Assembly (NCBI GenBank): GCA_031383555.1
Contig: JANMZR010000051.1
Span: 1 to 40,665, forward strand
Direction: 5' to 3'
DNA from: JANMZR01 sp031383555
GTDB lineage: Bacteria > Bacteroidota > Bacteroidia > Cytophagales > Spirosomataceae
DNA: 40,665 nt
Shown here piece after piece: positions 6,869-14,351 of this stretch. The position numbers were made by a program, and so were the translations under genes. The notes under the pieces are model-generated. The model was not told the origin of the DNA. It did not search any database and was given only the letters and a program-made list of their open reading frames with translations. Within the stretch, counting starts at the first letter, position 1. Each line of letters opens with the position of its first letter.

Positions 6869-7846
6869 ATGGCGCTAGTTCAAAACGAACCCTTACTTAT
6901 CGAAGACCCTAACCGGTTTGTACTATTTCCTATAAAACATGATGATATTTGGCGCTTTTATAAGCAAGCTGAAGCATCATTTTGGACCGCCGAAGAAATT
7001 GATTTATCACAAGACGCTACCGACTGGATGAGCCTCAACGATGGCGAACGTCATTTTATTTCTCATGTTTTGGCCTTTTTTGCTGCTTCTGATGGCATAG
7101 TTAACGAAAATCTGGCACAAAATTTCCTCTCCGAGGTTCAGTATGCTGAAGCTAAATGCTTTTATGGCTTTCAGATAATGATGGAAAACATCCATAGCGA
7201 AACATATTCTCTTTTAATTGATACTTATATTAAGGACTCTACTGAAAAAGACAAGATGTTAAGGGCAATCGATTTTATTCCATGTGTGAAAAAGAAGGCT
7301 GACTGGGCACTTCGTTGGATCGAAAACGGAAACTTTGCTGAAAGATTGATTGCATTTGCTGCAGTGGAAGGCATTTTCTTTTCAGGTTCATTTTGCTCAA
7401 TTTTTTGGTTGAGAAAAAGAAGCCTTATGCCAGGTTTAACTTTCTCAAATGAGTTGATATCGAGAGATGAAGGCCTTCATTGTGATTTTGCCTGTCTACT
7501 TTACACAGATCATATAAAAAATAAACTTGATCCAAAATTGGTTTATGATATAATTAAAGATGCTGTAGAAATTGAACAAGAATTTGTGACAGATGCATTA
7601 CCAGTATCGTTAATAGGGATGAATGCAGGCTTAATGAGCCAATATATTGAGTTTGTGGCTGATAGATTACTTTTAGAATTAGGCTTAAACAAAATATATA
7701 ATGCAACTAATCCTTTTGATTTTATGGAGTTAATATCACTACAAGGTAAAACAAATTTCTTTGAGAAAAGAGTTGCAGAATACCAGAAAGCTGGAGTAAT
7801 GCACGATAAAGAAGCCTTGAAATTTGCCTTAGATGAAGATTTTTAG
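6869..7846 (+). CDS. nrdB: class I ribonucleotide reductase, small (radical-generating) subunit
   Basis: This 325-residue R2 protein generates the tyrosyl radical used by the large subunit to make deoxyribonucleotides. All di-iron ligands are present by comparison with mouse and E. coli R2: Asp45 (EEID), Glu106 and His109 (MENIHS), Glu167 (VEGIFFSGSF), Glu201 and His204 (RDEGLH). The radical tyrosine is Tyr113 (SETYSLL). The C-terminus FALDEDF resembles the eukaryotic R2 tail that docks on R1, and the protein as a whole is of the eukaryote-like type. The large-subunit gene nrdA is not in the window. A strong terminator follows. Confidence 0.97.
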   Translation: MALVQNEPLLIEDPNRFVLFPIKHDDIWRFYKQAEASFWTAEEIDLSQDATDWMSLNDGERHFISHVLAFFAASDGIVNENLAQNFLSEVQYAEAKCFYGFQIMMENIHSETYSLLIDTYIKDSTEKDKMLRAIDFIPCVKKKADWALRWIENGNFAERLIAFAAVEGIFFSGSFCSIFWLRKRSLMPGLTFSNELISRDEGLHCDFACLLYTDHIKNKLDPKLVYDIIKDAVEIEQEFVTDALPVSLIGMNAGLMSQYIEFVADRLLLELGLNKIYNATNPFDFMELISLQGKTNFFEKRVAEYQKAGVMHDKEALKFALDEDF

Positions 7847-7948
7847 AAGAATAACCGAGTTTTAATTTGAGAATTTTGTCAGAAACTTTCAAACTCTTAA
7901 ACTTAAAACTTTCAAGATAACAACCAACAATTAATACCTGTAGTATCG

Positions 7949-7981
7949 AAACCCACTGTTTTTTTTAACGGTGGGTTTTTT
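7949..7981 (+). terminator. rho-independent terminator of nrdB
   Basis: A 12-bp stem pairs AAACCCACTGTT (7949-7960) with AACGGTGGGTTT (7967-7978), including one G-T wobble, around a six-T loop. The forward strand runs into six T at 7976-7981. The reverse strand lacks a T run, so it acts for nrdB rather than fmt. Confidence 0.88.
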
Positions 7982-7983
7982 GT

Positions 7984-8901
7984 TTATTCAGGTCGAAAGC
8001 CCCTCAAAAGCTCTTCAATTTGCATCCGTTTTTTCCCTTCCAGTTGCAAATCGTCGATTGAAAGTAATCCATTCCCAGTTTTGAAAATCATTCTTTTTTT
8101 GTCAATATAAAAACCTCCAATTTCTTCAATATTAATAATGTCCTCATTATCAATACAACGAGATTTGTATATTTTACAAGATTTCCCTTTTATAACTGTC
8201 CAAGCAGCAGGATAAGGAGAAAGACCTCGGATAAAATTATTGATTTCAAAAGCGGAATTATTCCAGTTAATTTCTGTATTTTCTTTAAATAATTTGGGTG
8301 CATGCTTTATTTCAAGCGTAAGGTCTTGCGATAATTGTGGGTATTTGCCCAATTTTATTGCTTCAACCGTTTTCAGTACCAAATCAGCACCTTTATTCAT
8401 TAACTTCTCATAAATTGTTCCTACATTGTCATCAGGACCGATTGGTTCTTTTTCCTGAAAAATGATAGCCCCCGTATCAATTTCATGGGTAAGAAAAAAG
8501 GTGGTCACCCCAGTTTCTTTTTCACCGTTTATGATGGCCCAATTTATTGGTGCAGCTCCTCGGTATTGGGGCAAAAGTGAACCATGCAAGTTAAATGTTC
8601 CTTTTGGAGGCATGCTCCAAACTACTTCAGGCAGCATTCTGAACGCCACAACTATTTGTAAATCAGCTTTATAACTTCTCAATTGCTCCAAAAAAATAGA
8701 ATCCTTCAACTTCTCAGGCTGTAATACTGGAATATTTTTAGAAACCGCATATTTTTTCACAGTTGATTCATTCATTTGCAAGCCCCTCCCCGACGGCTTG
8801 TCAACTGAGGTCACTACAGCAACTACGTTTTCCCCGCTCTCAACTAATTTCTTTAAACTTGCTACTGCAAATTCTGGTGTACCCATAAATATAATCCGCA
8901 T
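7984..8901 (-). CDS. fmt: methionyl-tRNA formyltransferase
   Basis: This enzyme formylates Met-tRNAi using 10-formyl-tetrahydrofolate. It is 305 residues when started at the ATG ending at 8901 (MRIIFMGTPEFAVASL). The frame stays open 57 codons further, but that extension has no family similarity. The formyl-transfer centre is visible as Asn104 and His106 (FNLHGSLLP), the loop SLLPQYRGAAPINWAI, and Asp142 (HEIDTGAI). The C-terminal half (about 205-305) matches the tRNA-binding OB domain. The gene is divergent from greA. Folate supply links it to folA at 12 kb. Confidence 0.95.
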   Translation of the reverse strand: MRIIFMGTPEFAVASLKKLVESGENVVAVVTSVDKPSGRGLQMNESTVKKYAVSKNIPVLQPEKLKDSIFLEQLRSYKADLQIVVAFRMLPEVVWSMPPKGTFNLHGSLLPQYRGAAPINWAIINGEKETGVTTFFLTHEIDTGAIIFQEKEPIGPDDNVGTIYEKLMNKGADLVLKTVEAIKLGKYPQLSQDLTLEIKHAPKLFKENTEINWNNSAFEINNFIRGLSPYPAAWTVIKGKSCKIYKSRCIDNEDIINIEEIGGFYIDKKRMIFKTGNGLLSIDDLQLEGKKRMQIEELLRGFRPE

Positions 8902-8951
8902 ATATTTCTTATTTAACAAATTGTAAATTTCACAATTCGCAAAAAAAATAT

Positions 8952-9085
8952 TAACTTTGAATTCAAATTTTAACAAATGATTCGAAACAATACTTATTTT
9001 GATGCCACTATTAAAAAGTGGATGTAAATTGTTCTGCAAAGCTACTATAAAAAGGTAGAACGGTCGGAACACCGTTCTTTTTTTT
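8952..9085 (+). ncRNA. candidate terminated leader RNA upstream of greA (GraL-like)
   Basis: A perfect -7 box TAACTTTG (8952-8959) predicts transcription from about 8966. Three hairpins follow: CCACT-attaaaa-AGTGG (about 9005-9021), CTAC-tataaaaa-GGTAG (about 9042-9058), and the terminator AGAACGGT (9057-9064) with ACCGTTCT (9071-9078), followed by eight T ending at 9085. No protein gene on this strand lies upstream, because fmt runs the other way. The terminator can therefore only act on a small RNA or on the greA leader. A well-spaced -33 TTG was not found. Confidence 0.5.
9057..9085 (+). terminator. rho-independent terminator inside the greA leader
   Basis: A perfect 8-bp stem AGAACGGT/ACCGTTCT with a CGGAAC loop is followed by eight consecutive T. 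It ends 46 bases before the greA start codon. Confidence 0.85.
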
Positions 9086-9131
9086 GTTTTATAGGGTTGT
9101 TAATCATTTATCTTTTAAAAAAATTAATAAA

Positions 9132-9614
9132 ATGTCAAAGTTTTCATATTATACCCAAGATGGGTACGACAAATTAAAAAACGAACTCAACGACCTCAAA
9201 ACAAAGGGCCGTACTGCTATGGCTGCGCAAATTGCTGAGGCAAGAGACAAAGGTGACTTGAGTGAAAATGCTGAATACGATGCTGCTAAAGATGCTCAAG
9301 GCCTTTTGGAGCTTAAGATATCCAAATTGGAAGAAGTAGTATCCAATGCAAGAGTTATGGACGAAACCAATGTGGATACTTCCACAGTGTCGGTGATGAC
9401 CAAGGTGAAAATAAAGAATTTGAAGACAAATTCGACTATGCAATATACTTTAGTTTCAGAAGAAGAGGCCAATTTGGCTTTAATGAAAATATCCGTTTCA
9501 TCTCCAATCGGTAAAGGGCTTTTGGGCAAAAAAGTAGGTGAAAAAGCTGAAATAACCGTTCCTGCTGGTAAAGTTGAGTTTGAAATTTTGGAGATTGGAT
9601 TGGGGGATATGTAA
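9132..9614 (+). CDS. greA: transcription elongation factor GreA
   Basis: This protein rescues backtracked RNA polymerase by stimulating transcript cleavage through the secondary channel. It is 160 residues from the ATG at 9132 (MSKFSYYTQDGYDKLKNEL). An upstream in-frame ATG at 9084 would add 16 unrelated residues encoded just beyond the leader terminator. The coiled-coil tip carries the conserved acidic pair Asp42 and Glu45 in ARDKGDLSENAEYDAAKD, which position the catalytic magnesium. The C-terminal FKBP-like domain ends in the usual motif region SPIGKGLLGKKVGEKAEI. Length is normal. The leader suggests control by termination and readthrough. Confidence 0.96.
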   Translation: MSKFSYYTQDGYDKLKNELNDLKTKGRTAMAAQIAEARDKGDLSENAEYDAAKDAQGLLELKISKLEEVVSNARVMDETNVDTSTVSVMTKVKIKNLKTNSTMQYTLVSEEEANLALMKISVSSPIGKGLLGKKVGEKAEITVPAGKVEFEILEIGLGDM

Positions 9615-9648
9615 AATAAGTAACGAGTTGTGACTTTATATTTAACGA

Positions 9649-9674
9649 AATTGTAAATACCAAAATTGTAAATC
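9649..9674 (+). repeat. short direct repeat AAATTGTAAAT before the HIT gene
   Basis: Two copies of AAATTGTAAAT, about 15 bases apart, sit in the 64-base gap and end a few bases before the HIT start codon. This is one of several short repeats in this window lying directly in front of start codons. Confidence 0.6.
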
Positions 9675-9678
9675 GAAC

Positions 9679-10071
9679 ATGTCGTCAATTTTCACAAAAA
9701 TCATAAATGGAGATATTCCAAGTTATAAAATTGCGGAAAATGACCAATTTTTAGCCATTTTAGATGTTTTCCCATTGGTAAAAGGCCACGTTTTAGTTAT
9801 TCCAAAACTAGAAATTGACTATATATTTGACCTTCCCGACCAACTTTTAGCCGACTTATTTATTTTTGCTAAAAGCTTGGCTCCTGCAATTGAAAAAGCG
9901 GTACCTTGTCAAAGAATAGGTATTACAATAATAGGACTGGAAGTGCCTCATGCACATGTGCATTTAGTGCCAATGAACTCAGCAAATGATGTGAATTTTA
10001 CCCAGCCAAAAATAAAAGTTGAGCCTGCTGAGATGGAAGAAATTGCTGGAAAGATTAGATCTCTTTTGTAG
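9679..10071 (+). CDS. HIT family nucleotide hydrolase or transferase
   Basis: This 130-residue histidine-triad protein has the active-site motif HAHVH at 91-95, followed by LVPMN. The middle histidine (His93) is the expected nucleophile attacking the alpha-phosphate of AMP-lysine or dinucleotide substrates. The N-terminal SIFTKIINGDIPSYKIAEND and GHVLVIPK near residue 37 are typical of the Hint branch. It is cytoplasmic. It lies 64 bases after greA and may be read from the same transcript. The physiological substrate is not known for most bacterial members. Confidence 0.93.
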   Translation: MSSIFTKIINGDIPSYKIAENDQFLAILDVFPLVKGHVLVIPKLEIDYIFDLPDQLLADLFIFAKSLAPAIEKAVPCQRIGITIIGLEVPHAHVHLVPMNSANDVNFTQPKIKVEPAEMEEIAGKIRSLL

Positions 10072-10086
10072 AAATAAGTGATAAAA

Positions 10087-11205
10087 CTAATACCGATCCA
10101 TATCAGTCTCAATTTCCAAAGCCCAAGCATCAATTCCACCCACAAGATTGAATAGATTGTCAAAAGAATCCATTTTTTGTAAAGTTTTTATGGCATGTGC
10201 AGATCGCATGCCGTGGTGGCAATAAAATACTACTGGTTTTGTTTTCGAAATTTGATTGGCCTTATTTTCAATATCATTCAGCGGAATAAGTTGGGCTCCA
10301 TCCAGGTGACAAATTCCATATTCATAATCCAGCCGAACGTCTATAAGTTGAATATCATCACCAGCTAATAGCCTTACATTCAATTCATTAACTGATAATT
10401 CTTGCATCGAATTTGAATCTATAATCTCTTGTCTTTTATTTATTATCTCAATTCTCAAATCTGAATTTACCTTCCTTTTTATCTTAATTTTTTGTTGTGT
10501 ATTATTTAACAAATCGACCAACAATAATTGTCCAGAAAGCACCTCTCCTATTCCTAAAATTATTTTAATCACTTCATTAGCTTGATACAACCCTATTGTT
10601 CCAGGTAAAATTCCAAGTACCCCAACTGTAGCGCAGTTAGGTATTTCAGACTCGGAAGGTTGGTTGGGGAAAAGGCACCGATAAGTTGGACCTAGTTTAC
10701 CATCTTTTTGCAAAAAATTAAATACAGAAACTTGCCCTTCAAACTTATGAATGGCACCATAAACGAAGGGTTTATTATGCAAAACACAAACATCATTTAT
10801 CAAATATCTAACTGTAAAATTGTCGGTGCAATCAACGACAATGTCAAAGTTTTTTATGATTTCTTCTGCATTTTCATTTTTTAAAAATTCGGTATATACT
10901 TGATAATCAACCGTTTCATTTGATTTATTTAAGTTTTCTGCAGCAGCATTTGCTTTTGCTGTGCCAATGTTTTCAACGGAATAAATTACTTGTCTTTGAA
11001 GGTTTGACAGTTCAACTTTATCTCCGTCAACAATACCAATTGTGCCTATTCCAGCAGCAGATAAATATTGCAAAACTGGACTACCCAAGCCGCCAGCACC
11101 AACAACCAAAACTTTAGCTTTTTTTAGTCTTTCTTGACCTTCTAAACCAATCTCTGGCAAGAAAATATGTTTTTGATATCTACTTTTTTCCTCCTTTGTA
11201 AGCAT
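10087..11205 (-). CDS. ThiF/MoeB-type adenylyltransferase fused to a rhodanese domain
   Basis: This 372-residue protein activates the C-terminal glycine of a ubiquitin-like sulfur carrier such as ThiS or MoaD, for thiamine or molybdopterin synthesis. The E1-like domain (1-245) has the nucleotide loop GAGGLGS at 36-42, VDCTDNF at 125-131 and Cys177 and Cys191 in RCLFPNQ and PNCATVGVLG. The C-terminal rhodanese domain (about 270-372) has active Cys329 in CHHGMRS. The zinc CxxC pair of E. coli MoeB is not conserved: the first position is Thr174 and no second CxxC exists. It is last in a reverse-strand operon. No thiamine or molybdopterin genes are nearby. Confidence 0.9.
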   Translation of the reverse strand: MLTKEEKSRYQKHIFLPEIGLEGQERLKKAKVLVVGAGGLGSPVLQYLSAAGIGTIGIVDGDKVELSNLQRQVIYSVENIGTAKANAAAENLNKSNETVDYQVYTEFLKNENAEEIIKNFDIVVDCTDNFTVRYLINDVCVLHNKPFVYGAIHKFEGQVSVFNFLQKDGKLGPTYRCLFPNQPSESEIPNCATVGVLGILPGTIGLYQANEVIKIILGIGEVLSGQLLLVDLLNNTQQKIKIKRKVNSDLRIEIINKRQEIIDSNSMQELSVNELNVRLLAGDDIQLIDVRLDYEYGICHLDGAQLIPLNDIENKANQISKTKPVVFYCHHGMRSAHAIKTLQKMDSFDNLFNLVGGIDAWALEIETDMDRY

Positions 11206-11230
11206 TATTTTAATTGTTTAAGCTGCACAA

Positions 11231-11785
11231 CTAAGGTACAAATTTTTCATAAACTGGCAAGTTCGACTTTTGGTCTCTCCCATACAATTCTATAAAAGGT
11301 ATTTTTGGTGTTAGGCCCGCCTCCTCCACTTGCACCCACACATGATCTAATATTTGCATTTTTCCATTAATTAGAAATAATGCAATCGGTTGCCTATTAG
11401 CATCAAGTTTTACTATAAACTTTCTCTTTCTGTAGGCAAAAAAATACCCTTCATAACTTTCAGCAACATTTTTTATTTTTGATGTATGCAAGCCATAGGC
11501 AAGTGTCCGCTGAATAGTGGAAAGTTCTGTAATTTTGCCACCTTCCGCATAGCGAATCCAATAAGTATGAACTGGATTATTCGGATTTAATATATTGTTT
11601 TTCAGCAAATTAGCATCATAAATTACAGTATTGGCGTTATTACTTCTTTGCATATAAAAAAGCTGATTGGGCGTATCGGCAGGAATTGGAAATGTTAAAG
11701 GCACACTACTTTTAGTATTCTTTTGAGGAAAACCATAATATGATTTACAACAATAAATAAGGATGGTGATTGTTCGAAAATACAA
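11231..11785 (-). CDS. DUF4833 family protein
   Basis: This 184-residue protein carries the DUF4833 pattern: LFYMQRSNNANTVIYDANL (about 42-60), VHTYWIRYAEGGK and TIQRTLAYGLHTS. The remainder is mixed beta structure ending in IELYGRD. The N-terminus (FRTITILIYCCKSYYG) looks like a poor signal or anchor, so an exported or lipid-anchored protein is possible. The function of the family is unknown. It is the third gene of the operon TPR protein, folA, this gene, moeB-like, with gaps of 13, 27 and 25 bases. Confidence 0.78.
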   Translation of the reverse strand: MYFRTITILIYCCKSYYGFPQKNTKSSVPLTFPIPADTPNQLFYMQRSNNANTVIYDANLLKNNILNPNNPVHTYWIRYAEGGKITELSTIQRTLAYGLHTSKIKNVAESYEGYFFAYRKRKFIVKLDANRQPIALFLINGKMQILDHVWVQVEEAGLTPKIPFIELYGRDQKSNLPVYEKFVP

Positions 11786-11812
11786 ACTAATTGTTTTTTT
11801 AATGGCTAGAAA

Positions 11813-12331
11813 TTATAATTTTTTACGCTCATAGACTACAAAATTGTAATCATACTTATTTTTTTCATCTTTTTTATGTGAATCTCTCGAAGCTTCCCTC
11901 CAAATGTTTAGGTCAACATTATCAAAAAATGCATCGCCTTCAAATTCCCCTTTTATTTCCGTTACATACAATTTATCAACAATTGGTATAGCCAATTTAT
12001 AAATCTGAGCACCACCTATTACAAATATTTGCTGCTCGGTAGTTTTACTATTATTGCCGTATAATTTTTGTGCTAAATTTAATGCCTCCTCAATTGAAGT
12101 AACTGTATAGCAGCCATTTAGCTTATATTTTTCGTTTTTACTAATTACAATATTTACTCTATTGGGTAGTGGCTTCCCGATGGCTTCATAGCTTTTACGG
12201 CCCATTATCACTGTATTATTTGTGGTCATTTCCTTAAAATAGCGCATATCAGCAGGCATATGCCATAGCATTTTATTATCACCACCTATTGCTCCGTTAC
12301 TGCCTGCAGCCACTATTAAACTTGATACCAT
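11813..12331 (-). CDS. folA: dihydrofolate reductase
   Basis: This 172-residue enzyme reduces dihydrofolate with NADPH to regenerate tetrahydrofolate. The N-terminal pattern is IVAAGSNGAIGGDNKMLWHM, with the catalytic acid Asp28 in PADMRYFK. VIMGRKSYEAIGKPLPNR is the NADPH-binding segment and IFVIGGAQIYKLAI the second nucleotide motif. Length is normal for chromosomal DHFR. The usual partner thyA is not adjacent. It is the second gene of the reverse-strand operon, 13 bases after the TPR gene. Confidence 0.96.
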   Translation of the reverse strand: MVSSLIVAAGSNGAIGGDNKMLWHMPADMRYFKEMTTNNTVIMGRKSYEAIGKPLPNRVNIVISKNEKYKLNGCYTVTSIEEALNLAQKLYGNNSKTTEQQIFVIGGAQIYKLAIPIVDKLYVTEIKGEFEGDAFFDNVDLNIWREASRDSHKKDEKNKYDYNFVVYERKKL

Positions 12332-12344
12332 AAATAATGAAATT

Positions 12345-13568
12345 TTATTTTTTATTCTTCCTAATCTTTATTTTTAATTCTTTCACTAGTTTTTTTGCCT
12401 CCTCATGCTGTGCACTTTTCCGCTCTGCATTATCGACTACATCCTTATAATATTTCATCGCTTCTTCATAGTCGCCTGCAGCCTCGGCCATTTTGCCCAA
12501 TTCAATTTCTGAAGCCAAATAATATCCTGAATCAGAAGCTTTATTTTGCTTAGCATAATCCATAGCTAATGTGTAATAAGTTTTAGCTATAACATTATCC
12601 CGCTTAACATTTTTATTAACGTAAGCCAATATATAAGCAGCATATCGGCCAGATGTGGCTTCGTAACCAGGATATAAGTTTTTAATTTTATCCAAAATTT
12701 CTAGAGCTTCCCTCTCAGCATCAACAAAATTGGCATTTACAAAGGCTTGTCGAGCATAGTATCTATGAAAATAAGGATTGTCGGGATAAGTCTTGTGCAT
12801 ATATTTAGCCAATTCAAAGCACTTTTCGTTTTCATTTTCCATCGCATATATTTGCAAAAGAAAGTAACGGGCCTCTACACGTGTATAAAAAGCTGTATAA
12901 GCAGTCTTCTCCAATTGCCTGATTCCCAATGGTTTATTACCTTTTGTGAAAAACCAAAGTAATGGTTTTAAAGAGGGATATTCTTCGGGAATCCACTTTG
13001 CATAATAATTATAAAGCCCATCGCCAAATAATAGCTCGGGGCTCAATTCACTTTTTCCTTTACTAATTTCAAGATATTTCAGGGCATTTTTCCCAGCAAA
13101 AGCAGCCTTTGTCCAACGCTTTCTTTCTGAATAAAGTCGCCCTTTAAAAGCATAGGCTGCTGCAAGAAAAAAGGCCGCTTCTACGTTTTTAGTGTCGTCA
13201 TACATTTTATCAGCATAATAAATACAGCTGTCCATTAAAGCCAAACATTTGCTATCAAACATTGGATTGTCGGTATTTGGCACTATTTTCCACCATTCAT
13301 TAAGCCCCAATAAAAAGTAGGGCATGGGGTGAGTGGGTACCTTTATATGAAACCAACGATATTGGCGCTCAGATTCGGCAAATTTGAAATTGTACATGTT
13401 GTTTATGGCATCGCCAACGTCCAATTGCACGCCCATGTTTTGTAACAATAATTCGTTTTTATCTTTTTGCTTATCGTTTTCAAAGTTCCACCATTGAGCT
13501 TGACATTGAATTGATAAAATAAGAAAAAATAAACTTGATTTTAAAAATCCCTGTATTAAATTGAGCAT
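12345..13568 (-). CDS. exported tetratricopeptide-repeat protein
   Basis: This 407-residue protein has a signal peptide (SSLFFLILSIQCQAQ, cleavage near residue 24). The rest is helical and TPR-like, with pairs such as AAYAFKGRLYSERKRWTKAAF and the C-terminal AAGDYEEAMKYYKDVV. Aromatic residues are abundant. It probably resides in the periplasm as a protein-interaction scaffold; the partner is unknown. It is first in the operon that continues to folA. Its start codon lies 12 bases beyond a long inverted repeat, so the mRNA leader would fold into a strong hairpin if transcription starts upstream of it. Confidence 0.75.
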   Translation of the reverse strand: MLNLIQGFLKSSLFFLILSIQCQAQWWNFENDKQKDKNELLLQNMGVQLDVGDAINNMYNFKFAESERQYRWFHIKVPTHPMPYFLLGLNEWWKIVPNTDNPMFDSKCLALMDSCIYYADKMYDDTKNVEAAFFLAAAYAFKGRLYSERKRWTKAAFAGKNALKYLEISKGKSELSPELLFGDGLYNYYAKWIPEEYPSLKPLLWFFTKGNKPLGIRQLEKTAYTAFYTRVEARYFLLQIYAMENENEKCFELAKYMHKTYPDNPYFHRYYARQAFVNANFVDAEREALEILDKIKNLYPGYEATSGRYAAYILAYVNKNVKRDNVIAKTYYTLAMDYAKQNKASDSGYYLASEIELGKMAEAAGDYEEAMKYYKDVVDNAERKSAQHEEAKKLVKELKIKIRKNKK

Positions 13569-13579
13569 TAATTTGTTGT

Positions 13580-13648
13580 TCCTATTTTAGTTTTGGGGCC
13601 AATTGCCCAATTTGTATTAAATAACTTATTTCCAAAACTAAAATAGGA
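13580..13648. repeat. 17-bp perfect inverted repeat flanking a 35-base spacer
   Basis: TCCTATTTTAGTTTTGG at 13580-13596 is exactly mirrored by CCAAAACTAAAATAGGA at 13632-13648. Each arm contains TAGTTTTG, a match to the -7 promoter consensus, so the arms carry facing promoter-like boxes. The spacer contains a smaller GGGC-caatt-GCCC hairpin. It lies between the divergent TPR operon and hpt. Confidence 0.9.
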
Positions 13649-13820
13649 TAAAAATCCAAGCTCGCAGAGTCCTGCAGACAAGTTTTTAATTATTTAGGAA
13701 AATTGTTATAAAATAGTTTCGTTTTATTGTACTTTTAAAACGAAAATTTAGCAATTCTAGTTATAAAAAAGCCAAATATTTGTATAAAATTACATAAATA
13801 AAGCCATTTTTACCTGTAAA

Positions 13821-14351
13821 ATGATTCAATTACTCGACAAATCCTTTGATATACTTATCACAAAAAAAGATATAAAAGCTAGAATAAAGCAATTGTCAAC
13901 GCAATTGAATGTTGATTATTCAAATAAAAAACCACTGTTTATCGGTGTATTGAACGGCTCGTTTATGTTTGCTGCTGCAATTTTCAAAAAATGTAACTTT
14001 GAAGCAGAAATTACCTTTATTCGGGTGAAGTCATATGAGCACACAATTAGCTCGGGAAACGTACAAGAAATATTTGGCATCAATGAAAATATAGAAGGCA
14101 GAGATATCATTTTAGTAGAAGATATTGTAGATACAGGCCTTACTATCTATCAGATAATATCAACTTTAACAAAACAAAACCCAAATTCTATAAAAATTGC
14201 CACTTTATTGTTTAAACCTAAAGCTTTAAAAGTGTCTGTTAGCCCTAGTTATGTTGGCTTTGAAATTGAACCAAAATTTGTAGTTGGATATGGCCTCGAC
14301 TATGATGGTTTGGGCCGAAATTTGGAGGATATTTATGTATTAGTAGATTGA
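13821..14351 (+). CDS. hpt: hypoxanthine phosphoribosyltransferase
   Basis: This 176-residue enzyme salvages hypoxanthine or guanine with PRPP. The PRPP-binding loop is VEDIVDTGLT at 99-108, the early substrate strand is FIGVLNGSFMFAAAI at 40-54, and the late FVVGYGLDYDGLGRNLEDI carries the purine-contacting loop. Length is typical of bacterial HPRT. It is cytoplasmic. The stop codon directly abuts the stop of the convergent desaturase gene with no bases between, so the transcripts must overlap at their 3' ends. Confidence 0.94.
   Translation: MIQLLDKSFDILITKKDIKARIKQLSTQLNVDYSNKKPLFIGVLNGSFMFAAAIFKKCNFEAEITFIRVKSYEHTISSGNVQEIFGINENIEGRDIILVEDIVDTGLTIYQIISTLTKQNPNSIKIATLLFKPKALKVSVSPSYVGFEIEPKFVVGYGLDYDGLGRNLEDIYVLVD

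Noticed and set aside
8902..9072. 57-codon N-terminal extension of fmt
   Set aside because: The family starts at MRIIFMGTPEF; the extension would overlap the greA leader terminator and has no similarity to the family.
13597..13631. Phase-variable invertible promoter (inverton)
   Set aside because: The spacer between the arms is only 35 bases, much shorter than known Bacteroidota invertible promoters, and no recombinase gene is nearby; kept only as an unlikely alternative.
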